Shown: piece after piece, positions 44,686-52,889 of the stretch | Numbering within the stretch: the first letter of the stretch is position 1 | Layout of the letters: the number at the start of each line of letters is the position of its first letter | Source: Bradyrhizobium sp. RD5-C2 | GTDB lineage: Bacteria > Pseudomonadota > Alphaproteobacteria > Rhizobiales > Xanthobacteraceae | Direction: 5' to 3' | Length of the DNA stretch: 64,000 bases | NCBI RefSeq assembly: GCF_019972155.1 | Contig: NZ_BOVL01000007.1 | Coordinates: forward strand, 124,001 to 188,000 | Position numbers and translations under genes: made by a program | The notes under the pieces: generated by a model | What the model saw: only the letters and a program-made list of their open reading frames with translations | Told to the model about the DNA's origin: nothing | Database searches by the model: none

Positions 44686-45414
44686 CTATGAGGTCGCTTC
44701 CGGCAGGCGCGCCGCTATGCCGCCGAACACCTCGGAAAATGCCTGCCGGAGCGCGATGTCGACATCGGCCATCGTGACCGGCAGCCCGAGATCGACCAGC
44801 GAGGTCACGCCGTAGCGCGGATCGACCACGCCGCAGGGCACGATCGCCTGGAAGTGCGAGAGGTCGGGCTCGACATTGATCGCGATGCCGTGGAACGAGA
44901 CCCAGCGGCGCAGCCGCAAGCCGATCGCGGCGATCTTGTCCTCATGTCCCGGCCCCTTGTCCGGACGCCGCACCCAGACCCCGACGCGGTCCTCGCGGCG
45001 CTCGCCGCGGACGTTGAAGGCGGCCAGCGTGCGGATGATCCATTCCTCCAGCGAGGCGACATAGGCGCGCACGTCCGGCCGACGCCGCTTCAGGTCGAGC
45101 ATCACATAGGCAACGCGCTGGCCCGGGCCGTGATAGGTGACCTGGCCGCCGCGGCCGCTCTGGAAGGTCGGAAAGCGCGGCGCCAGCAGATCGTCGGCCT
45201 TGCCGCTGGTGCCGGAGGTGTAAAGCGGCGGATGCTCGAGCAGCCACACCAGTTCCGGCGCCGAGCCCTCGGCGATCGCAGCCACCCTTGTGTCCATCGC
45301 GGCGAGAGAATCGGGGTAGGGCACCGGACGGTCCGAGATCCGCCATTCGACCGCGTCGCCGCCCGAAGGGCGCGCAAAGGTCGTCAAATCGAGGCTTTGG
45401 CGGTCGTTAACCAT
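44686..45414 (-). CDS. lipB: Octanoyltransferase
   Basis: The 242-residue protein has the LipB signature [12 protein letters not shown] and the catalytic Lys in K-I-A-A-I-G-L-R with the Cys in V-P-C-G-V near residue 188. It moves octanoyl groups from ACP to lipoyl domains, the first step of lipoate formation in the cytoplasm. It is convergent with the tautomerase gene, three bases apart. A CtrA-like box overlaps its start region. Confidence 0.95.
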   Translation of the reverse strand: MVNDRQSLDLTTFARPSGGDAVEWRISDRPVPYPDSLAAMDTRVAAIAEGSAPELVWLLEHPPLYTSGTSGKADDLLAPRFPTFQSGRGGQVTYHGPGQRVAYVMLDLKRRRPDVRAYVASLEEWIIRTLAAFNVRGERREDRVGVWVRRPDKGPGHEDKIAAIGLRLRRWVSFHGIAINVEPDLSHFQAIVPCGVVDPRYGVTSLVDLGLPVTMADVDIALRQAFSEVFGGIAARLPEATS

Positions 45415-45422
45415 TGGCTAAC
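45407..45422 (+). promoter_or_regulatory. CtrA-like box between lipB and the FliN-like gene
   Basis: TTAA (45407-45410), seven bases, CTAAC (45418-45422): one mismatch to TTAA-N7-TTAAC, 52 bases upstream of the FliN-like start. It also covers the lipB start codon. Confidence 0.4.
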
Positions 45423-45474
45423 TCTAACGTGGTCAGGTGAATCCACAATTTAGTTCCAGTTCGGCGGTTCAGAA

Positions 45475-45720
45475 GTGCCCACCCTCGATAAAGTCAGCGT
45501 CGATCTCATGGTGGTCCTCGGCACGACCACCATGCCGATCCACCAGGTCATGCGGCTGTCCCGCGGCGCCATCATCGAACTGGATGCCACCGAGGCCGAC
45601 GAGGTCAAGATACTCGCCAACAACCTGCCGGTGGCCAGCGGCGTCGTCCTGGTCGACCGCAACCGGATTGCGGTCGAGGTCAAGCAGATGCTGCCGAAAT
45701 CTCCCGGGGTTCGCAGCTAA
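45475..45720 (+). CDS. FliN-like (SpoA) protein, 81 aa
   Basis: The protein is one SpoA domain: V-D-L-M-V-V-L-G-T-T-T-M-P-I-H-Q-V-M-R-L-S-R-G-A-I-I-E-L and N-N-L-P-V-A-S-G-V-V-L-V-D-R-N-R-I-A-V-E-V, as in the flagellar switch protein FliN. The start is GTG 45475. No other flagellar gene is near, so it is an orphan. It may be part of a switch C-ring or an SpoA protein with a different role. A CtrA-like box stands upstream. Confidence 0.85.
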   Translation: MPTLDKVSVDLMVVLGTTTMPIHQVMRLSRGAIIELDATEADEVKILANNLPVASGVVLVDRNRIAVEVKQMLPKSPGVRS

Positions 45721-45721
45721 T

Positions 45722-45754
45722 TCATGCATCAAGCGCCTTGTCCCTGCATGCATG
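45722..45754 (+). terminator. Hairpin terminator after the FliN-like gene
   Basis: TCATGCAT (45722-45729) and ATGCATGA (45747-45754) are inverted, followed by TTTGTT. The loop is 17 bases long, so strength is uncertain. Confidence 0.45.
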
Positions 45755-45812
45755 ATTTGTTACATGGCCCCCTCGATGCGGCGGCGCCCTAGGGTTCCAT
45801 CCGACATCCTTA

Positions 45813-45897
45813 GCGCTCGTGGCGGAATTGGTAGACGCGCTGCCTTGAGGTGGCAGTGGGTAACACCGTGGGGGTTCGAGTCCCTCCGAGCGCACCA
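45813..45897 (+). tRNA. tRNA-Leu (anticodon GAG)
   Basis: The acceptor GCGCTCG pairs with CGAGCGC, the anticodon stem CTGCC/GGCAG surrounds TTGAGGT with anticodon GAG, a long variable arm follows as in class II tRNAs, and CCA is encoded at 45895-45897. It reads CUC and CUU. Confidence 0.95.
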
Positions 45898-46137
45898 CAC
45901 CTCAGCTGATCCTTGAAATCGCTGGATTATTCGACGAACTGGCCGCACCGGCCCCGCGCCCCCGGGGCGGGCCCGGCGAGCGCCGGCGGGTGACGTCAAG
46001 GCGTCGGTCGATGCGGTCCTGTAACACCGGTCAGGTAGTTTCGCGGATGCATGGCCTCGTGGGCGTGGCGCTGCCGACCGGAGGCCGCCGCTTCTCCCGA
46101 TCGCGCGGCCGCAAGCCAGCCCCACCCGGAGCCACTG

Positions 46138-46512
46138 ATGATCTTTGCCAGCTACGCCTACCGTATCCTCTCCAACTTCGTGTTCCTGGGGCTGGTCTAT
46201 TTCACGCTGAACCTGCCGGAAAAATACGAGCAGCGCGCGACGGTCGCGATCCTGGTCCTGGTCTATGCAACGATGCATGCCCTCTCGGGCCTGCGCTCGT
46301 TCTATTTCTTCCAGCGAATCGAGCGCCTCGAAGGCGAGACGCGACGGCTGGCGGCCGCGGCCGGCGAGGGGCCGAATGCCGTGGCTTCGCGCAAGCAGAT
46401 CGTCGCCGACGTCACCGCGCTCAGGCATGCCGGCGAGATCAAATCCTATATCGACATCTTCTTCCTGGCGCTGGTGATCCTGCTCTGCGTCGCCAAGATC
46501 GTGGTCAGCTAG
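46138..46512 (+). CDS. Membrane protein with coiled-coil, 124 aa
   Basis: ATG 46138 follows GGAG; the frame is open further upstream but the start coincides with a membrane helix (F-A-S-Y-A-Y-R-I-L-S-N-F-V-F-L). Three hydrophobic segments (about 5-27, 37-53, 100-122) flank a charged central part. It has no recognised domain. It is 240 bases downstream of tRNA-Leu. Confidence 0.65.
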   Translation: MIFASYAYRILSNFVFLGLVYFTLNLPEKYEQRATVAILVLVYATMHALSGLRSFYFFQRIERLEGETRRLAAAAGEGPNAVASRKQIVADVTALRHAGEIKSYIDIFFLALVILLCVAKIVVS

Positions 46513-46520
46513 GTCGCACG

Positions 46521-47912
46521 CTAGTCCGGCACGCGCTTGCCGGCCGCCGAGGCCTCGGCGCGCGGGGTACGCTTGGCGACATGGACCGACGCATTGCTCG
46601 CGGCCGGCGGCGCGACACGCAGCGGCGCGCCGTGAAGCCGGCCGTGAGCCGCAGCGGGGAGCTGATGCGCGGCCTGCTTCGGTTGCTTGGCCTGGCGCGC
46701 TGACATCGTCTGCGCGCGCGATGCGCCAACGCCGGGGACAGCTGCCGCGCGCTGTGCGAGGCGGCGATCGGCCGCCGAGCGGGCCGCCAGCAGGGTCACG
46801 TCCAGCGCTTCGGGAATGCGAAACACGTCAGCCGCCGGTATTGGCAATGTCGCGATCGGCGCCGGCCCGGTGAGCTGCGGCTGTGGCCACAGCGTGCGGA
46901 CGGATGCGCCGACGCGCGCGCGCTGCGCGTGATCGAGGATGTCGGCATCGCGCCAATCCATGTCGGCAAACACCGGCGCCGGCAGCGTCCGCGTCGCGGT
47001 GAAGACGAAGTTCGGTATTTTGGGCCAGCGCGTGATCGCGATTGTCTCGGTCGGCGGACGCATGAACCATTGCTGCGGCTCGGTCGGCGTCGCCGGGCGG
47101 TCCGCTGTCGCGGGCACGACATGGACGATGCGGTAGCCGCGCTCCTTCAGCGTGTTCAGGATGCGCGGCAGTGCCGCGACGGTGCGCGGCTGGATGTCGT
47201 GCAGCAGCAGGATGCCCTTGTGCTTGGCCTCGATCCGCTGGATCGCGAGGTCGTAGACCCGCTGCGGCGAGATGTGGCGCCAGTCGTCAGCCGGGAAGTC
47301 GGCGCTCCAGACCTGGATGCCCTGCGACGCCAGATAGGCTTCGGGGATCTCGGCGCGCATCAGGCCGGGGATCCGGAAGAACGGCGCCAGCTTGCTCTTG
47401 TCGCCGTTGAGCGCGGCGAGCGTCGAGGCGATGCCGTCGTCGACTTCCTGCCGTACCTTTTCGAGCGGCATCTTGTTCATCGTCAACGGATGATTCTGGC
47501 TGTGCGTGCCGACGGTATGTCCGGCGGCGATCAGCTTGCGCACGCCCTCCGGATTGAATCGGGCCTGGGAGCCGATGGTGAAGAAGGTCGCCTTGACGCA
47601 CTGGCTAGCGAGAATGGCCAGCACCTGGTTGCTGTATTTCGGCAGCGGTCCGTCGTCGAAGGTCAGCACCACCTCGTGATCGGCGAGCGGCAGCGTCTCC
47701 GGATACTGCATGGTGCCGATCCGCGGATGCGCGGTGGGATCGACGACGAGGGTCCGCGAAGTGCCGAGTGCGTTGGGGTTACCAGGGCAATCCGCGGCAA
47801 GGGCGGCCTGCGGCGTCATGAAGCAGCAGCCCAGCAGCGCCGCGCCGATCACGGTCCGCGACCGCTTCCGGATCATCACCAGGACGTCTGTAATCATCGA
47901 TCTCGGCTGCAT
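46521..47912 (-). CDS. Polysaccharide deacetylase with Pro/Ala-rich C-terminal extension
   Basis: The 463-residue protein starts with a signal peptide and has the NodB-type catalytic domain: V-V-L-T-F-D-D-G-P, G-T-H-S-Q-N-H-P-L and L-L-H-D. The Asp-His-His metal triad (D in T-F-D-D, H-x3-H in H-S-Q-N-H) is intact. It would remove acetyl groups from a cell-envelope polysaccharide. About 150 residues of Ala/Pro/Arg-rich sequence follow, without a recognisable domain, rich in K-Q-P-K-Q-A-A-H. It is next to a second deacetylase, the two being about 80 bases apart on the same strand. The start could also be slightly downstream. Confidence 0.85.
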   Translation of the reverse strand: MQPRSMITDVLVMIRKRSRTVIGAALLGCCFMTPQAALAADCPGNPNALGTSRTLVVDPTAHPRIGTMQYPETLPLADHEVVLTFDDGPLPKYSNQVLAILASQCVKATFFTIGSQARFNPEGVRKLIAAGHTVGTHSQNHPLTMNKMPLEKVRQEVDDGIASTLAALNGDKSKLAPFFRIPGLMRAEIPEAYLASQGIQVWSADFPADDWRHISPQRVYDLAIQRIEAKHKGILLLHDIQPRTVAALPRILNTLKERGYRIVHVVPATADRPATPTEPQQWFMRPPTETIAITRWPKIPNFVFTATRTLPAPVFADMDWRDADILDHAQRARVGASVRTLWPQPQLTGPAPIATLPIPAADVFRIPEALDVTLLAARSAADRRLAQRAAAVPGVGASRAQTMSARQAKQPKQAAHQLPAAAHGRLHGAPLRVAPPAASNASVHVAKRTPRAEASAAGKRVPD

Positions 47913-47992
47913 TCCAAACGCACTGACGAATCCTTAAGGACGGCCCCATGAATGCCGCCTTAACGGTCTGTAATCCACCTTGGGTGCCGGGT

Positions 47993-48808
47993 TCAATGTG
48001 TCCGGTCGGACACGGTCTTCATCGCCGCCGGGATGATGTGGACGACGTGATAATTATGCTCCTGCAGGTACCTTAGGAAGGCGGGCAGCATCTCGGCTGT
48101 TCGCATTTGCGGGTCATGCAGCAGGATAATTCCCTTGCGATGGCCCTCCAGCCGCCCGGTGAGCAGCTTTAGTTCCTCCTCGGGGGTCATCTTGTTCCAA
48201 TCGCTGGCCCAGAAATCGGCGCCGAAGACCGCGATACCGCGCTTTTCCATGCGCTCGAGCAGGGCAGGCGTCGACTCGAAATAGGGGAACCGGAAGAACG
48301 GCGTGCTCGGGACCGTGCTCGCGGTACCGCGCAGGGCCGTCTGGACTGCTTCGATCCCCCGATTGATGTTCGCCTCGGCCTGATCCGTCGGCATTTTGTT
48401 GAGATGCGGATGGTCCCAGCTGTGATAGCCGATGCTGTGGCCGAGGCGTGCGATCTTACGGACCATGTCGGGATGATCGGCCGCATTGCGGCCGACCATG
48501 AAGAAGGTGGCCTGCACGCATTCGGTTGCCAGTGCCGTCAGCACCTTGTCGGTGACGCCAGGTGTCGGCCCGTCGTCGAAGGTCAGCACGACCTCGCCAT
48601 CCCGCAGCGGCAGGGTCTGCGGAAAGCTCTTCTGTCCCACGCGCGGATAGGTCGCGGGGTCGACCTCGAGCACACGCGAGGTGCCGAGCGCGTCTTTGCG
48701 CGGGCATTCGGCGGCGTTCGCTGAGCTAATCAGCGCGACAGGTGCGAGCGCGATCAGCGCCGCGACAATGTTCAGGATCGGTCGCGGTGCGCTCGACATC
48801 TTTCTCAT
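47993..48808 (-). CDS. Polysaccharide deacetylase (paralog)
   Basis: The 271-residue protein has a signal peptide, then the NodB motifs T-F-D-D-G-P, G-Y-H-S-W-D-H-P-H and I-L-L-H-D-P. The metal-binding Asp and His residues are present. It shares a layout with the other deacetylase: the common block A-E-C-P-R-K-D-A-L-G-T-S-R-V-L is like A-D-C-P-G-N-P-N-A-L-G-T-S-R, so the pair arose by duplication, and this copy lacks the long C-terminal tail. ATG 48808 was preferred to the GTG at 48823. Confidence 0.85.
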   Translation of the reverse strand: MRKMSSAPRPILNIVAALIALAPVALISSANAAECPRKDALGTSRVLEVDPATYPRVGQKSFPQTLPLRDGEVVLTFDDGPTPGVTDKVLTALATECVQATFFMVGRNAADHPDMVRKIARLGHSIGYHSWDHPHLNKMPTDQAEANINRGIEAVQTALRGTASTVPSTPFFRFPYFESTPALLERMEKRGIAVFGADFWASDWNKMTPEEELKLLTGRLEGHRKGIILLHDPQMRTAEMLPAFLRYLQEHNYHVVHIIPAAMKTVSDRTH

Positions 48809-48892
48809 TGCACTGGGCCCCACCGATTAGGTAATCCGTTCCGCACTCATCAGAGCAGTTTTTCCCCTCCTGTCAAACCGGCGAAACACGGC

Positions 48893-50314
48893 ATGGCCGA
48901 GAATATCGACGTTGCCGAACCCGCCGAGGCCGACCCGCTCGCCCGGATGCCGATGCGGGACGAGGAGGGCCAGCTCCGCCCCGAATTCGTCGCTGGCATC
49001 ACCCGGGCCATCCATGCCGCGGACCGGCCCCTGCTGTGCGAGGTGGTGGCGGAACTGCACGAGGCCGATCTCGGCGACCTGATCGAGGCGCTGGAGCCGG
49101 ACGACCGCGTCACCTTGGTCGAGATCACCGGCACAGATTTCGACTTCTCGGCGCTCAACGAGGTCGACGAGACGGTCCGCGAGGAGATCCTCGAGGAACT
49201 CGAGCCGGAGACTGTTGCCGAGGGCGTCCGCGAGCTCGAATCCGACGACGCCGTCGAGCTGCTGGAGAGCCTCGACGAGGAGGACCAGGAAGAGATCCTG
49301 GAGAAGCTGCCGGCGGCCGAACGCGAGGACATCGAGCGCAGCCTGCTGTATCCGGAGAATTCCGCCGGCCGGCGGATGCAGACCGAGTTCATCGCGGTGC
49401 CGCCGGACTGGAAAGTCGGGCAGGCGATCGACTACATGCGCGACACGCCCGATTTGCCGGACCGCTTCTACGAGATCTACGTGGTCGACGCCGACAAGCA
49501 CTTGCTCGGCGCCGTGCCGCTCGACGTGCTGCTGCGCACGCGCCGCCCGATCCCGGTCAAGGACCTGATCGACGAGGACCGTCGCCGGGTCTCCGCGCTG
49601 GAGGACCAGGAAGAGGTCGCGCGGATGTTCGGCAAGTACAATCTGGTCGCGGCTCCCGTGGTCGACACCACCGAGCGGCTGGTCGGCGTGATCACCATCG
49701 ACGACGTCGTCGACGTGATCGAGGAGGAGGCCGACGAGGACCTCAAGGCGCTCGGCGGCGTCACCCATCCCGAAGAGCTGTCCGACACGGTCTGGACCAT
49801 TGCCCGCGGCCGCTTCAACTGGCTGCTGGTCAATCTTGCCACTGCGTTCCTGGCTTCGTCGGTGCTCGGCCTGTTCGAAGGCCAGCTCGAGAAGATGGTG
49901 GCGCTCGCGGTGCTGGCGCCGATCGTGGCGAGCCAGGGCGGCAATGCCGCGACCCAGACCATGACGGTCGCGGTCCGAGCGCTCGCCACCCGCGAGCTCG
50001 GTGCGTTCAACGCGACACGGGTGGTGCTGCGCGAGACCATGGTCGGGCTCGTCAACGGCCTCGCCTTCGCCGTCATCACCGGCATCGCCGCGGTGGCCTG
50101 GTTCAGGATCCCCGGCCTCGGCATCGTGATCGGGCTTGCGATCATCTGCAACCTGGTCGCCGGCGCGCTCGGCGGCATCCTGATTCCAATGGTGCTGGAA
50201 CGGGTGCGCGCCGATCCAGCGGTCGCCTCCGGCACCTTCGTCACGACCGTCACCGACGTGGTCGGCTTCTTCTCGTTTCTCGGCATCGCCACGTTGTGGT
50301 TCGGGCTGAAATAG
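48893..50314 (+). CDS. mgtE: Magnesium transporter MgtE
   Basis: The 473-residue protein has the MgtE N-domain (repeat helices with E-E-L-E-P-E-T-V-A-E-G-V-R-E-L and L-E-K-L-P-A-A-E-R), a pair of CBS domains (about 150-270; G-V-I-T-I-D-D-V-V-D-V-I-E-E-E-A-D-E-D) and five C-terminal membrane helices with S-Q-G-G-N-A-A-T-Q. It imports magnesium, gated by cytoplasmic Mg bound to the N-domain and CBS. Length and order are usual. Confidence 0.95.
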   Translation: MAENIDVAEPAEADPLARMPMRDEEGQLRPEFVAGITRAIHAADRPLLCEVVAELHEADLGDLIEALEPDDRVTLVEITGTDFDFSALNEVDETVREEILEELEPETVAEGVRELESDDAVELLESLDEEDQEEILEKLPAAEREDIERSLLYPENSAGRRMQTEFIAVPPDWKVGQAIDYMRDTPDLPDRFYEIYVVDADKHLLGAVPLDVLLRTRRPIPVKDLIDEDRRRVSALEDQEEVARMFGKYNLVAAPVVDTTERLVGVITIDDVVDVIEEEADEDLKALGGVTHPEELSDTVWTIARGRFNWLLVNLATAFLASSVLGLFEGQLEKMVALAVLAPIVASQGGNAATQTMTVAVRALATRELGAFNATRVVLRETMVGLVNGLAFAVITGIAAVAWFRIPGLGIVIGLAIICNLVAGALGGILIPMVLERVRADPAVASGTFVTTVTDVVGFFSFLGIATLWFGLK

Positions 50315-50340
50315 CCCGGCGCCTGCGGGCCCGCTTATCG

Positions 50341-50356
50341 TTAATCGCGCCTTAAC
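50341..50356 (+). promoter_or_regulatory. CtrA box, exact consensus
   Basis: TTAA (50341-50344), TCGCGCC, TTAAC (50352-50356) matches the CtrA consensus TTAA-N7-TTAAC exactly, 52 bases before the ATG of the XRE regulator. Confidence 0.65.
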
Positions 50357-50408
50357 GGGGTTGGCGGATGATGCTCCTATCTCCAAAGGGGCCATCACGG
50401 GGGCCATC

Positions 50409-50729
50409 ATGCAGCGGTTGCGGCTCAAGGCGGACGGACGGATCGTCGAACTGCGCGACGGGCAGGAAATCCCGCTCGTGCCCGCACATCCGGCCGAGGC
50501 GGCGATGCAGCCTTCGGCCGCGCAACCGGCCGTGCGCGATCTGCGCCGCCGGGCCCAGCTCACCCAGCTCGAATTCGCCGCCAAGCTCGGCGTGCCGGTC
50601 GAGACCATCCGCAACTGGGAGCAGGGCAAGCGCGCCCCGCGGGGACCCGCCCGCGCGCTGCTCGCGGTGATCGCCCATTCGCCGGAGACGGTGTTCGCCG
50701 CACTGTCGAGCGAGCCGACCGCGGCGTGA
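50409..50729 (+). CDS. XRE-family helix-turn-helix regulator, 106 aa
   Basis: The C-terminal half is a clear XRE fold: R-A-Q-L-T-Q-L-E-F-A-A-K-L-G-V-P-V-E-T-I-R-N-W-E-Q-G-K-R-A-P-R-G-P-A-R-A-L-L. The N-terminal half (about 40 residues) has an R-L-R-L-K-A-D-G-R-I-V-E-L-R-D-G-Q-E-I-P-L start. ATG 50409 was chosen; TTG 50361 is in frame. A consensus CtrA box lies upstream. The target is unknown. It is similar to the HigA/NadS-like antitoxin type but no toxin partner is seen. Confidence 0.75.
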   Translation: MQRLRLKADGRIVELRDGQEIPLVPAHPAEAAMQPSAAQPAVRDLRRRAQLTQLEFAAKLGVPVETIRNWEQGKRAPRGPARALLAVIAHSPETVFAALSSEPTAA

Positions 50730-50791
50730 GCTGATACGGCGCGCTCCGCCGTCATTGTCAGCCAAATTGATCGCGTTCACGCGCCATATTC

Positions 50792-50917
50792 GCAACCGTC
50801 GTCTTGGCGAAAGCCAAGACCCATAACCACCGCATGTGGTGTTGAACGGGATTGTCGCCTCAGCGTCGCGCAACAATTGAGATTTGGGGTAATGGGTCCT
50901 GGCTTTCGCCAGGACGA
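50792..50917. repeat. MITE-like palindromic repeat, unit A
   Basis: A 126-base element starts CGCAACCGTCGTCTTGGC with the hairpin GTCTTGGC-GAAA-GCCAAGAC and ends with GTCCTGGC-TTTC-GCCAGGAC followed by GAC. Its two ends are roughly inverted copies of each other. The same layout recurs in unit B. Confidence 0.65.
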
Positions 50918-50946
50918 CACCGAATGTGCGGCGCAGCCCTTATCCG

Positions 50947-51070
50947 CAATCGTCGTCCCCGCGAAAGCTGGACCCGTAACCATAGGGGCGTGTTGTTAGA
51001 GAGGGCTGTGGCCCCAGCACCGCGCAACAATCGCCTTCGGTGGATATAGGTCCCGGCTTTCGCCGGGCCG
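50947..51070. repeat. MITE-like palindromic repeat, unit B
   Basis: A second, about 124-base copy follows unit A after 29 bases, with CGCAATCGTCGTCC at one end (imperfect hairpin GTCCCCGC-GAAA-GCTGGACC) and GTCCCGGC-TTTC-GCCGGGCC at the other. The inner CGCGCAACAAT is shared with unit A. The arms have diverged more than in unit A. Confidence 0.6.
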
Positions 51071-51184
51071 GTCGCAACGGGGCCTTCGCTCCCGGCACAA
51101 TCTCATGGGGCTTGCCAGCAAGGCGGTTTGGCCGCTTTAATCGAACGATTGCAGTACGTTCTTATTTGAAGCGTGGATTTCCCC

Positions 51185-51394
51185 ATGAAGGCCATCGAGC
51201 AGATCATTGCCGGCTACGTGTCGCTGAAGAATCGTCAAGCGCTGGAACAGCTCAGAGACCATCGCCAACAACTATTGGACGATGTTCGAACGCACAGCGT
51301 TCCCGGTTTCAGGCCATCGGTCGTGAATGAGACTCTCTCCGAGGAGATCGAGCTCATCGAGGGAGCGTTGGCTCGCTTCGACGGCGACGGATAG
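51185..51394 (+). CDS. Small hypothetical protein, 69 aa
   Basis: The product is helical: M-K-A-I-E-Q-I-I-A-G-Y-V-S-L-K-N-R-Q-A-L and later E-E-I-E-L-I-E-G-A-L-A-R. A GTG at 51173 is an alternative start. No known domain was recognised. The small, charged-helix layout is like other rhizobial unknowns. Confidence 0.55.
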   Translation: MKAIEQIIAGYVSLKNRQALEQLRDHRQQLLDDVRTHSVPGFRPSVVNETLSEEIELIEGALARFDGDG

Positions 51395-51468
51395 CTCGCG
51401 ACCGGGCGTCAAGCCGGCCGGTCATCGTTGTTCTGCGATTGCGACAGACTTCTATTTGGGAGGTACGC

Positions 51469-51897
51469 ATGATCGATCAGAGAACTGCGCCTTATGCTGC
51501 CCTTTTGCTCCGCGTTACGCTTGCCGGACTTTTCATTGCCCATCTCTACGGCAAATGCGTGCTCAAGCCGATTAGCCTGTGGTGGAACGGCCTTGCCAAA
51601 CTCGGTTATCCCGAATGGGTTCTTGCCTACGCTCTAAGCGCCGAATTCGGATCGGCGCTTCTGCTGCTGCTTGGCATCTATACGCGCTGGGTGAGCATCT
51701 ACACGATCCCCATGATGCTGGGCGCAACCCACTTCTGGATGCTTAGAAAGGGCTATTGGTTCACGGAAGCCGGCTGGGAGATGCCGTTCGTCTGGGCGAT
51801 CATGCTCGCCGTCCAGGCGCTGCTGGGCGACGGAGCGTTTGCGGTCAAGGTCCCCAAGCTGCCTTGGGAGCGCCGGCTTCTGCCAACGACAGCCTGA
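51469..51897 (+). CDS. DoxX family membrane protein
   Basis: The 142-residue protein has four membrane helices and the DoxX pattern L-L-R-V-T-L-A-G-L-F-I-A-H near residue 12, Y-A-L-S-A-E-F-G-S-A-L-L-L-L-G and the last-helix region W-A-I-M-L-A. ATG 51469 follows GGGAGG. DoxX proteins are linked to thiosulfate:quinone oxidation or oxidative stress in some bacteria; the substrate here is unknown. Confidence 0.8.
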   Translation: MIDQRTAPYAALLLRVTLAGLFIAHLYGKCVLKPISLWWNGLAKLGYPEWVLAYALSAEFGSALLLLLGIYTRWVSIYTIPMMLGATHFWMLRKGYWFTEAGWEMPFVWAIMLAVQALLGDGAFAVKVPKLPWERRLLPTTA

Positions 51898-51952
51898 CGG
51901 CTTCGCGAGGGGGGCGCGCGACCGGCGCGGGCCCGCCACGCGGTCACATCCA

Positions 51953-52480
51953 TCAACCGCAGCAAGGCTGCTTGGCTTTCGGCGCGCAGCACGATTGCTG
52001 TTCCTGCAGCCATCGGTCGCGCGGCTTGCAACTCGACGGGCGCGCCGAGAGATAGACGCGGATCGCGGCGTCGCCCGTATCCATGCGTTCCGCGCGATAG
52101 ATTTGTATCGGCCGGACGCCATCGCTGACCTCAAAGGTCAGCTTGGCTTGCGGATCGAAACCGACGGCCTCGTCGACCTTACGGATGATCGCGAGAAACT
52201 TCCCGACCGGCATGTGGCCCCGGTTTTCCTCTTCGATGTCCCAGAGCTGAATGAAGGTCTCGCTCCAGCTCTCGGGATTCGCGCCGCAGTCGAGCCCTTT
52301 GAATGAGCCGGTTTTGACTTCGGTGACGTGGTAGCTGGAGCGGACATCGCGCCCGTCGTACCTGAAGATCAGCGGCTTCTCCTTGTGCGCCTCGAGGCTG
52401 GAAAGGAGGGCGGCAGATGAAAGCTCTTCCACCGCCAGCAGGGCGCCGACGGTCGATCGGGTATTGGCAAGCGTGGTCAT
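51953..52480 (-). CDS. DUF6428-like protein with Cys-rich C-terminus
   Basis: The roughly 175-residue protein has a conserved core (F-R-Y-D-G-R-D-V-R-S-S-Y-H-V-T-E-V-K-T-G-S-F-K-G-L-D-C-G) and ends Q-Q-S-C-C-A-P-K-A-K-Q-P-C-C-G. DUF6428 proteins are found next to arsR in arsenic clusters, as here. The Cys pairs could bind arsenite or antimonite; this is inference. It is divergent from arsR by about 50 bases, and thus probably controlled by ArsR. The start could also be an ATG five codons upstream (52495). Confidence 0.7.
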   Translation of the reverse strand: MTTLANTRSTVGALLAVEELSSAALLSSLEAHKEKPLIFRYDGRDVRSSYHVTEVKTGSFKGLDCGANPESWSETFIQLWDIEEENRGHMPVGKFLAIIRKVDEAVGFDPQAKLTFEVSDGVRPIQIYRAERMDTGDAAIRVYLSARPSSCKPRDRWLQEQQSCCAPKAKQPCCG

Positions 52481-52495
52481 GGCTGCTATCTTCAT

Positions 52496-52511
52496 TTCAA
52501 TGGTTGTTGAA
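52496..52511. promoter_or_regulatory. ArsR operator candidate
   Basis: TTCAA (52496-52500) and TTGAA (52507-52511) with 6 bases between them form an inverted repeat in the space between the divergent DUF6428 gene and arsR. ArsR boxes are often of this kind. Inferred only. Confidence 0.4.
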
Positions 52512-52529
52512 TTATAGGATTATCGAAAG

Positions 52530-52889
52530 ATGGAGGAGCGTCAAGCCCGAACCGCCTTCGCCGCGCTGTCGCAGGAAACGCGGCTGCGGATCGTGCGACT
52601 GCTGGTGCAGACCGGTCCCGACGGCATGGCGGCAGGGGCGATTGCCGAGGCGGTCGAAGTATCGCCGTCCAACGTGTCGTTCCATCTGAAGGACCTCGAG
52701 CATGCCGGGATGATCGTGCCGCGCCGCGAGGCGCGTTCGATCATCTACTCGGCGGATTACACTGGCCTCCGCGATCTCATCGCCTTCCTGATGAAGGATT
52801 GCTGTGCGGGCCACCCCGAAATCTGCGCGCCGGCGCTCGCCGATGCCGAGTGCAGGCCTTCCACGGCCAAGAAGAAGGCGCGTGTCTGA
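52530..52889 (+). CDS. arsR: ArsR family arsenic-responsive repressor
   Basis: The 119-residue protein has the ArsR winged helix (F-A-A-L-S-Q-E-T-R-L-R-I-V-R-L-L-V, S-P-S-N-V-S-F-H-L-K-D-L-E-H-A-G-M-I) and a C-terminal D-C-C-A-G-H-P-E-I-C segment whose cysteines could bind As(III), not the N-terminal C-V-C-x2-C site of E. coli ArsR. Arsenite binding would release the operon. The TGA overlaps the aqpS ATG. Confidence 0.88.
   Translation: MEERQARTAFAALSQETRLRIVRLLVQTGPDGMAAGAIAEAVEVSPSNVSFHLKDLEHAGMIVPRREARSIIYSADYTGLRDLIAFLMKDCCAGHPEICAPALADAECRPSTAKKKARV

Larger units (their letters stand above)
50730..51184. other. Intergenic region occupied by repeats
   Basis: This 455-base region holds repeat units A and B and no gene. 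ATTGATCGCGTTCACG at the left and AACGATTGCAGTACG at the right flank the repeats without motifs that were recognised. Confidence 0.5.

Noticed and set aside
50409..50729. XRE protein as antitoxin of a toxin-antitoxin pair
   Set aside because: No toxin-like gene is adjacent; upstream is mgtE and downstream only repeats.
48827..50755. 642-codon minus-strand frame opposite mgtE
   Set aside because: mgtE is fully supported; the opposite frame is a shadow without motifs.
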